A stretch of 64,000 nt of DNA, taken from JADKHC01 sp047600805 (GTDB lineage Bacteria; Verrucomicrobiota; Verrucomicrobiia; Opitutales; Opitutaceae). Shown piece by piece: positions 36,626 to 42,320 of this stretch. The number at the start of each line of letters is the position of its first letter. Position 1 is the first letter of the stretch. The notes beneath the pieces are model-generated. The model was not told the origin of the DNA. It ran no database searches and saw only the letters and a list, made by a program, of their open reading frames with translations. The translations under genes were made by a program, and so were the position numbers. Where the stretch lies: contig JASGKG010000001.1 in assembly GCA_047600805.1 (NCBI GenBank), positions 2,480,001 to 2,544,000 of the forward strand, in the 5' to 3' direction.

Positions 36626-37045
36626 ATGAAGACTTCTCTAAAACTGATATGCGCAGCCACCCTGCTCAGCCTCGGCTGCATCTCACAGATTTCGCTCGCC
36701 CAAGAAATGCCACCTCCACCGCCGGGAGATGGTCCGCGAATGCACGGCCAAGGACGCGACGGAATGCTCGTCATGCTCGCCGACAAACTCTCGCTCACCC
36801 AAGAGCAGACCGCGCAAGTGAAGACGATCCTCGATGCCGACAAACAGGCGCTCGATGCGATCCGCGACAGCGGTGTTGATCGGGAAACCGCTCACACGAA
36901 GTTCGAGGCGGTGATCAAAGCCAGCCGCGAAAAAATCCGCGCGCTCCTCACCGCCGAGCAACAAAAAATTTTCGACGCGATGAAACCGGCGGGCCATCGC
37001 GGTCCTCCGCCGCCTTCGGGCGAAACCTGCCCGGCCCAAAACTGA
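36626..37045 (+). CDS. Small periplasmic Spy/CpxP-like protein
   Basis: 139 residues with a signal peptide (LICAATLLSLGCISQISLA, cleavage near LAQ-E). The mature part is helical, contains LADKLSLTQEQTAQVKTIL and a second LTAEQQKIFDAM, which fit the LTxxQ repeats of Spy/CpxP-type proteins. Pro-rich stretches flank it (MPPPPPGDGP, GPPPPSG). Family members act as ATP-independent chaperones or metal sensors; the role here is unknown. Confidence 0.75.
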   Translation: MKTSLKLICAATLLSLGCISQISLAQEMPPPPPGDGPRMHGQGRDGMLVMLADKLSLTQEQTAQVKTILDADKQALDAIRDSGVDRETAHTKFEAVIKASREKIRALLTAEQQKIFDAMKPAGHRGPPPPSGETCPAQN

Positions 37046-37079
37046 TCCACCACCAAGCCTAATAATAAACTCAGTCAAC

Positions 37080-37114
37080 GCCGCTCTCGCGAAGGGAGCG
37101 GCGATTCTTTTTTT
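37080..37114 (+). terminator. Rho-independent terminator after the Spy-like gene
   Basis: gccgctc/gagcggc stem, 9-base loop, then gattctttttt. It lies 35 bp after the stop. Confidence 0.88.
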
Positions 37115-37130
37115 ACAGTGAGCCACCACG

Positions 37131-37157
37131 TAGGGGCGCAATCTCGTTGCGCCCGCC
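37131..37157. repeat. ggggcgcaa/ttgcgccc hairpin repeat
   Basis: taggggcgcaatctcgttgcgccc forms an 8-bp stem around a short loop. It has the look of the dispersed ggggcgcaacgag-type intergenic repeat of this phylum; only one copy is in the window. Confidence 0.5.
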
Positions 37158-37172
37158 CGTAATTCGAAGATC

Positions 37173-37233
37173 GCGCCCCGCCCGCCCGCCCCGCCCCACC
37201 CCCACCCCCAACACCCAACACCCACAAACACCC
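37173..37233 (-). other. G-rich strand tract with ten G-runs (quadruplex-forming potential)
   Basis: The plus strand has ten runs of three to five C separated by one to four bases; the minus strand is therefore a continuous G-tract array, more than enough for two stacked G-quadruplexes. The distal half reads like telomere-type units (gggtgtt repeated). It lies between a terminator and the next gene and codes for nothing recognisable. Confidence 0.7.
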
Positions 37234-37325
37234 ACTTATAGTCCGAACCCTAACTACTGGCTCCCCTGCACCCACTTCCAGCATTGCAGCCGTGTTGCGA
37301 TTCCTCTTACATCCGTCCTTCCAGC

Positions 37326-37655
37326 ATGAGTACCCCGGAGGAGATTAACGGAGCGGTTCCGAACTCAACCTGCGTGTTTAACGACAACGCCGTACATACC
37401 GCTCTCGAAATCCGGAATGCAATGATCATTCCAAACCTGAAGCTTGCGGGAATCGTCACGAGCGACGGTGAGCAGGTGGCGCTCATCAACAGTACTCGAC
37501 TTAGGATAAACCAGGAAACCCAGCTCAACGTAGACGGACTACCCGTGAAAGTCCGTTGCGTCAGCATCGATGCGAAAAGCGCCGTCATCTATCTTTTCCC
37601 CGGAGAAACCAAAGTTTCCCTCCGTCCCGGAGCCGCCGCCGAAATCTCACGCTAA
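37326..37655 (+). CDS. Small hypothetical protein, weakly GspC/PilP-like
   Basis: 109 residues from the ATG at 37326. The C-terminal 75 residues (LKLAGIVTSDGEQVALINST, VDGLPVKVRCVSIDAKSAVI, FPGETKVSLRPGA) have the strand pattern of the HR domain of GspC/PilP secretion proteins, which carry regulatory contacts to secretins. No signal peptide or membrane segment is seen and no secretion genes are near, so this is only a resemblance. It is 27 bp upstream of the NYN-domain gene. Confidence 0.55.
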   Translation: MSTPEEINGAVPNSTCVFNDNAVHTALEIRNAMIIPNLKLAGIVTSDGEQVALINSTRLRINQETQLNVDGLPVKVRCVSIDAKSAVIYLFPGETKVSLRPGAAAEISR

Positions 37656-37682
37656 TAGGCTGCCTAGCTAGATCGCTTTCTC

Positions 37683-38453
37683 ATGAACACAAACCCCGCG
37701 TCCAACGAGAATATCGCCCTTCTCATCGATGCGGACAATGCACCTGCGGCGAAGATCAGCTTCATCATCACGGAGCTTGCGAGTTACGGGGTCGTCAACA
37801 TTCGGCGAGCTTACGGCAATTGGAAAAAGCCGCATCTGTCCGCCTGGGAAAACGTGCTGCACGAATACGCGATCCAGCCCCAACAACATTTCGATATCAC
37901 GAAAGGAAAGAATGCCTCGGATATGGCGCTGCTGATCGATGCCATGGACATTCTCTACACAAAAAGCGTTGATACATTTTCCTTGGTCTCTTCCGACAGC
38001 GATTTCACGCCGCTCGTTCTGCGCCTTCGTGCCGACGGCAAACACGTAATTGGTTTTGGTAACCACAACGCACCCGAGCCATTTGTAAATAGCTGCACTC
38101 GTTTTCTCTATCTTGACGACAGCGACAACAAAAAGACAGACGGCCAACCCGCCAAGCCTACTACTGCGCGACTCAAAACCGACGCGAAGCTAATCGCCAT
38201 GTTGAGAAGCGCGATTGAAGCCAACGACGACGAAGAAGGTTGGGCTCAGCTGGGCGCAATCGGAAATCACCTCAGCAATCAAGGCCCCTTCGATTCACGC
38301 AACTATGGTTTTTCTAAACTAAGCGGGCTGTTCGCAGCGCTCAAAGATCAGTTCACGACGAAAACATCGACCTCTGGCGACGTAATCCGCCACTGGGTTC
38401 GCATTCGCGATGACCGTCAATTGCGCTCTCCGGGAAACCGGCCTGATTTTTAA
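37683..38453 (+). CDS. NYN-domain (DUF88/LabA-like) protein with C-terminal LOTUS/OST-HTH domain
   Basis: 256 residues. The N-terminal PIN-like NYN domain has its acidic residues in IALLIDADNAPA (about 11-22), KNASDMALLIDAMD and LVSSDSDFTPLVLRLRADG, then VIGFG. Residues about 165-240 fit an OST-HTH/LOTUS RNA-binding domain (GWAQLGAIGNHLSNQGPF, YGFSKLSGLFAAL). NYN proteins are predicted RNases. The pairing with LOTUS occurs in bacteria and in eukaryotic germ-granule proteins. Targets are unknown. Confidence 0.9.
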   Translation: MNTNPASNENIALLIDADNAPAAKISFIITELASYGVVNIRRAYGNWKKPHLSAWENVLHEYAIQPQQHFDITKGKNASDMALLIDAMDILYTKSVDTFSLVSSDSDFTPLVLRLRADGKHVIGFGNHNAPEPFVNSCTRFLYLDDSDNKKTDGQPAKPTTARLKTDAKLIAMLRSAIEANDDEEGWAQLGAIGNHLSNQGPFDSRNYGFSKLSGLFAALKDQFTTKTSTSGDVIRHWVRIRDDRQLRSPGNRPDF

Positions 38454-38454
38454 T

Positions 38455-39078
38455 ATGACGAAATGGTACACAAAAGAATGGCTCCCAGCTTGGCTGCAAG
38501 CCGGCGCCGCACTTGTCGCACTGGCACTTTCGGTGATCTCGCTATATCAGTCGTCCGCGGCACTCCGCTCCACCGCAGAATCTTTGTACCTGTCTGGGGA
38601 TTGTACGATCGATGTCCAAGTACGAGAGAATGCACTACACATCTCCAATCCAGGGAGACGCGTCATGCATTTTGTCACGATCACTGCCGTTGGATATGAG
38701 ATTCCTCTCAATGAAGAGAACCCTTCGCCGTTACGTAATAACGGTGTGGGTGCGATCCTAGCCAAGGAGACGCTTGCGCCAGGGGAATCTTTTATCCTCT
38801 CCGAAGATATGTTGAAAAAAGCCGAGACCTACCGGCTAAGCTCGTCACCTAAGATCCTGCGTCTTCGCGCTATCAAGATCGAGTACAGCCGAGACATTGA
38901 TAGTAAGCGGTTCATCCATATTGAACCATTCTTGTACGACTCACCTGGATTTACTTCGGTACTCCAACGCCCAAACGTCGCAACGATAGGCGGATTCGAA
39001 AAAATGATACCTTTGTATCAGAGGATTATTCAGCTGGAACGGGAAATCATGCCCAAGGCCGTTCCCTTAGCCCCGTAG
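38455..39078 (+). CDS. Membrane-anchored hypothetical protein
   Basis: 207 residues from the ATG at 38455, one base after the NYN gene stop. One membrane segment near the N-terminus (WLQAGAALVALALSVISLY) is followed by a beta-rich domain outside the membrane (LYLSGDCTIDVQVRENALHI). I do not recognise a family. Its codon use is less GC-biased than the neighbouring housekeeping genes. Coupling to the NYN gene suggests a shared function. Confidence 0.65.
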   Translation: MTKWYTKEWLPAWLQAGAALVALALSVISLYQSSAALRSTAESLYLSGDCTIDVQVRENALHISNPGRRVMHFVTITAVGYEIPLNEENPSPLRNNGVGAILAKETLAPGESFILSEDMLKKAETYRLSSSPKILRLRAIKIEYSRDIDSKRFIHIEPFLYDSPGFTSVLQRPNVATIGGFEKMIPLYQRIIQLEREIMPKAVPLAP

Positions 39079-39103
39079 TTCGAACCACCAGACAACGTCA
39101 GAT

Positions 39104-39295
39104 CTAGACACTAGATCGCTGTGTTTCGGCGGAGGTTTGTTGCGCTTTGATGGTTTCGGCGGCGAGCACGCGGGCTTTTTCAGCAGCAAGGTAATTTAAG
39201 GCGCTGCGCTCGGCCTTTTGCATCAGCTCAGACTTATGCTCGTCAAAGTATCGCTTGGCTTCCTCAAGCGACATCGGGCGGTCGGTGTCATTCAT
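39104..39295 (-). CDS. Small charged helical protein, third gene of an unknown module
   Basis: 63 residues from the ATG at 39295 (MNDTDRPMSLEEAKRYFDEH). It is charged and predicted helical (KSELMQKAERSALNYLAAEK). It overlaps the 3' end of the preceding small gene by 8 bp. No family is recognised. Confidence 0.55.
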   Translation of the reverse strand: MNDTDRPMSLEEAKRYFDEHKSELMQKAERSALNYLAAEKARVLAAETIKAQQTSAETQRSSV

Positions 39296-39509
39296 GGTTT
39301 TCGTCGCTCGTCTCGGTTTCGGTATCTTCCGCACATTCCTTCAAATCAGCTTTCATCTGCTTCAGCTGTTCTTCGCTTTTGGGCTCTAAAACGCGGCCAG
39401 GCACATCGCTCTCGTCGAGCCGGGCCAAATCCTTCAGCAATTGCTCGCGCCTTACGCGAAACGCTTCGCGCTTAATCTCCAAATCGGGATCTATTGGTTG
39501 GTTGCTCAT
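39288..39509 (-). CDS. Small coiled-coil protein, second gene of an unknown module
   Basis: 73 residues (MSNQPIDPDLEIKREAFRVR). Charged heptad-like sequence LLKDLARLDESDVPG and SEEQLKQMKADLKE suggests a coiled coil. It overlaps its upstream neighbour by 4 bp (ATGA) and its downstream neighbour by 8 bp, so all three are one coupled unit. No family is recognised. Confidence 0.55.
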   Translation of the reverse strand: MSNQPIDPDLEIKREAFRVRREQLLKDLARLDESDVPGRVLEPKSEEQLKQMKADLKECAEDTETETSDENHE

Positions 39510-40024
39510 GTTTCCTTTGTCATGTGGGTCACGCGTCCTGACTTATCGCGAACAGGCACGTACCCGGCAGATTGATATTTTGAAACCATAGTCTCGTTCA
39601 AGGGATTGCACAACCATACTTGAATGGCGCCAATATAAGCGGCGTAGGCGTGCGCTGCGACGAGCACAATTTTGATAACTTGGCCTTTGATGGGATTATT
39701 CACCTGAAGCCCTTCCAGCACATGCAGCTTCAGCGTGAGTTTCCCATGGGTGGGGAGGCCAACGCACAAAGCACATAATTGACCTTCCACCGTGATCGCG
39801 ACGTCGAACCGCTTTGGCTCCTTCTTATAGTGTGGGAAACCCTTCAGCCACGACCAACATCGAACCCCATGGACATTGGGCCACTCGTCAGCTTCTGCGG
39901 CGTCCGCCTCGGTCATCCCCCTCAGCCTTACCTTCAAATGCCCGAAAACTTCCTCCGTATCACGGTAAGCTGCTTGTCGTAACTCCCGATAGTGCTCCAC
40001 CACCTGCGCCAATGTGAGTTGCAT
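39506..40024 (-). CDS. GNAT-like protein of unknown function, first gene of a three-gene module
   Basis: 172 residues. The C-terminal half (VIKIVLVAAHAYAAYIGAIQ, WLCNPLNETMVSKYQSAGY) resembles the end of a GNAT acetyltransferase fold, where a helix and the xxxYxxxGF strand follow the acetyl-CoA site. The N-terminal half contains a Trp-rich segment (GVRCWSWLKGFPHYKK). The glycine-rich CoA-binding signature is not evident, so the assignment is tentative. It heads a unit of three overlapping genes with two small charged proteins. Confidence 0.5.
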   Translation of the reverse strand: MQLTLAQVVEHYRELRQAAYRDTEEVFGHLKVRLRGMTEADAAEADEWPNVHGVRCWSWLKGFPHYKKEPKRFDVAITVEGQLCALCVGLPTHGKLTLKLHVLEGLQVNNPIKGQVIKIVLVAAHAYAAYIGAIQVWLCNPLNETMVSKYQSAGYVPVRDKSGRVTHMTKET

Positions 40025-40180
40025 GCGTCCCAGAATTTAGGCCAAAGAAAGTTGGTCAATCCGTATTTCCGATAACGCACGGTTTTGGCATTTATAGCAT
40101 TCTATTTACCTACGTGGTTTAGTTGTTGGTTTGTGACGTGGTACAGTTGCAACCTTCGTGCAGAAACACCCGACTTCGAC

Positions 40181-40312
40181 ATGCGCTACAACAAGCAGAA
40201 CGACGAGGATTCCGACGCTTTCGCCGAGTTGGGTAACGACGCGATGGTTTACCAAACCATAATCGACAAGATCGACGCACTTCTGCTCAAGCTGCCCGAG
40301 GGTTCGCGCTAA
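40181..40312 (+). CDS. Possible 43-residue acidic peptide gene
   Basis: From the ATG at 40181 the frame reads MRYNKQNDEDSDAFAELGND, then a helix-like MVYQTIIDKIDALLLKLPEG. The frame is open upstream to 40085, but that part looks non-native. Composition is protein-like; no family or partner is recognised, and it is isolated. Confidence 0.35.
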   Translation: MRYNKQNDEDSDAFAELGNDAMVYQTIIDKIDALLLKLPEGSR

Positions 40313-40728
40313 CCTCTACGCCGTTCATCGGATTTCTGAGATCGCCCTATCGAAGCAACCTGCGAGGGACCGCAGGTTCCTCCTTGAGAGGTCCGACAGA
40401 ATTTACAGAATCAACAGAATACGGCAGCATTCGGTCCATTTTGTTCATTCTGTCTAAAATCTCCTTCGCGCTCTTTGCGGACTTTGCGTTGAAATGGTTC
40501 GGCTTCGGGATCGGGGCGGACGGCTTGGAAAGCCGTCCCTCCCTTTTATTGTAGCTGGCCTCGCTGAGGCCGGGGTTTTGAACCAGGTTCGGCGACCCCG
40601 GCTACAGCGACCGTCCGAACCAACGTGCCGGGACCCGCGTTCCACCTGGGAGCGTTTTGTAAGTCTTCATTGGCGTTCATTCGCGTTCATTCGCGGTTAA
40701 AAAAGGATCGGACGGCGTTTCCCCAGTC
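40313..40728. repeat. Cluster of four intergenic repeat types
   Basis: No gene is seen. The stretch stacks several repeat modules: acagaattt/acagaatca and the cattctgtc module (40395-40454, arms able to pair), cgctctttgcggactttgcg (40468-40490), a ggacggcttggaaagccgtcc hairpin (about 40522-40542), a ctggcctcgctgaggccgg hairpin ending in ccccggctaca (about 40555-40605), and cattcgcgttcattcgcgg direct repeats (about 40675-40697). The first two have copies at 634-735. Such stacking suggests a long-lived intergenic hotspot. Confidence 0.6.
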
Positions 40729-40764
40729 GTGCTCCGGCCTGACGTCCGCCGGTTACCGCTAAAA

Positions 40765-41310
40765 ATTGCCATCCGGGATAGCAAATTTGGGGTCGGCGAT
40801 AGCAAACGCGGGATTGGCGATAGCAAGCGGGGTATCGCTGATGGAAAAGCCGCCGCGCGGGGTGCCAAAGCCGATGGTTTTTGTGCGAAGGCCGACACTC
40901 TGCGTGCGAATGCCGTCACTTTTTTCACCAACGTCGGGACTTTTTTCAGCACGTTTGTCACTCCAAGTGCCGCGCTCGGCACTCAGAGTGGCACGCTCGG
41001 CACTTCACACACCAACGTCGACACTCCACGTGAGCGATTTGTCACTCGCCATAGCAATCACCACATCGCGAATGCCGACTTTTGTACGCAGAGTCTCGGC
41101 TTCGGTACTCAAAGTGTCGGCGTTGCCACTCGCCGTGACGACGTTCGCACTCAAAGTCTCGAGGTTCGCATGCGGAGTGTCGGCGTCGGCACTTTGAGTT
41201 CCGACATTCGTTCGCAGAGTGCCGGCTTCGGTGAAAATACTCCCGGCTTCGACATTCGAAGTCTCGGCTTCGGCCGAAAAAGTGCCGGTCTTGGGATCCG
41301 GAGTGACGCC
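40765..41310. repeat. Array of 26 degenerate 21-bp near-palindromic tandem repeats
   Basis: From 40765 the DNA divides exactly into 26 units of 21 bp with no spacers. The unit consensus has the core cggcactcNgagtgccg, itself a near-perfect palindrome, with variation greatest at the ends of the array. Because 21 is divisible by three, several frames stay open on both strands and give seven-residue repeats: plus-strand FGTQSVG-like units, and minus-strand EAGTLRT- or VPTLVKK-like units. One plus-strand frame (40729-41319, 196 codons) consists of 26 heptads. I regard coding as unproven. The array lies just beyond the terminator of the gene at 41399. Confidence 0.85.
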
Positions 41311-41323
41311 ATTTCCTAGGTAC

Positions 41324-41360
41324 AAAAAAGCCGCGTCACCGAAAAGCGGCAACGCGGCTT
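41324..41360 (-). terminator. Rho-independent terminator of the 41399 gene
   Basis: aagccgcgt/acgcggctt stem (9 bp) with an internal small hairpin, followed on the reverse strand by a six-base T run. It separates the gene from the 21-bp repeat array. Confidence 0.85.
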
Positions 41361-41398
41361 GAGGTGCCTAAAGGACGTTTCTTGTCGACAGCGATCGT

Positions 41399-41908
41399 TT
41401 AGTTCGCGGCGGCCAACGTCTTCTTGTCGGCGTTAGCCTCGGTTCCCGCTCCTGGATTGCCGCGGCCAGGGAAACGTTCGCTCAGATCGGCATACGCCGA
41501 TTGGGCGCTGAGAATGCCACGTTTCGCGGCCTGCTTCACGTTCTGGTAGAACGCGAGATCGGCGTTGTAGACCTCATGAGCGATCACCGCGAGCGTGTCC
41601 TCGGCGTCCTGTGCCAGCGTGCTGAGCGACCGAACGATATCGGCAATCTGCGCGCGCAGGAGGCGATCTTTGTTTACCTCTTTCACGTCGATGAACGCCG
41701 GCACCAACTCCGGATGTTTTTCCATGTAGCTGGTGCAGCCTTCGTCGAAGTTCAGCGTCTTCGGCCCAAGGCGCGGAAGCTCGCGAATCTCGCCCGGTTC
41801 CAGACTGAGAAGAAACGGGAGCTTGCTTTTGATGGTGTCTACAGCGGCCAGGACGGCCGCGCGGTCCTCGGACGACAAGGTCGCCGAGATTCGATTATGG
41901 TCTGCCAT
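41399..41908 (-). CDS. Conserved helical protein of unknown function beside the repeat array
   Basis: 169 residues from the ATG at 41908 (MADHNRISATLSSEDRAAVL). It is predicted helical, soluble and without signal peptide. The N-terminal pattern (ISATLSSEDRAAVLAAVDTI, LPFLLSLEPGEIRELPRLG) and the C-terminal KQAAKRGILSAQSAYADL, then a Gly/Ala tail, match a protein family I remember only as hypothetical from Verrucomicrobia and Bacteroidetes. No function is known to me. Its only close neighbour is the 21-bp palindromic array about 90 bp downstream. Confidence 0.75.
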   Translation of the reverse strand: MADHNRISATLSSEDRAAVLAAVDTIKSKLPFLLSLEPGEIRELPRLGPKTLNFDEGCTSYMEKHPELVPAFIDVKEVNKDRLLRAQIADIVRSLSTLAQDAEDTLAVIAHEVYNADLAFYQNVKQAAKRGILSAQSAYADLSERFPGRGNPGAGTEANADKKTLAAAN

Positions 41909-42320
41909 AATACTTTCTATTTGTAGTGTGTGGCCCCGCCGCCCCCGAGTCCCTCCCCTGCCGCCGATTGTGCAGAGATTGAAACACAGTATTAAAACGA
42001 CGCGACGCGGGCCGAACCAAGTCAATGTACATAACTAGACTCAACGCCTAATTTTTACGCTTAAGCAAACCGGCTGCAATAAGCCCTAAGGAATAGTTGT
42101 GATACCGCGCATTTGCCCGGCTAATCGCCGCGGCAGACGTTTCACGGACAAGCAATAACGCACATGCGCCGCCGCCGGAAAAAGTCGTTTACGTTTCTTT
42201 AACCAATTGAATGGTTATAGCGTTCGTGAGGATTTGATGTTTTCCCCTACAGCCCGGTTGAGGGGATCAACTACAACAGCCCGGATCGACGCTTATTTCC
42301 GCTGCGCGGCGCGACTACCT
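41909..42320. other. Gene-free gap between the 41399 gene and the TonB receptor
   Basis: About 410 bp, less GC-rich than the surroundings. I see no gene, RNA or repeat with copies elsewhere. The right part lies downstream of the receptor stop; the left part upstream of the ATG at 41908 must contain that gene's promoter. Confidence 0.5.

Noticed and set aside
37173..37233. Chromosome end or telomere
   Set aside because: The telomere-like units are short, internal and flanked by ordinary genes on both sides.
40765..41310. CRISPR array
   Set aside because: Units are contiguous and degenerate, with no spacers of constant length and no cas genes nearby.
40729..41319. 196-codon frame as a repeat protein gene
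   Set aside because: Equivalent heptad-repeat frames exist on both strands because the unit is palindromic and a multiple of three long. No frame shows a clear start or domain, so I annotate the DNA repeat instead of a CDS.
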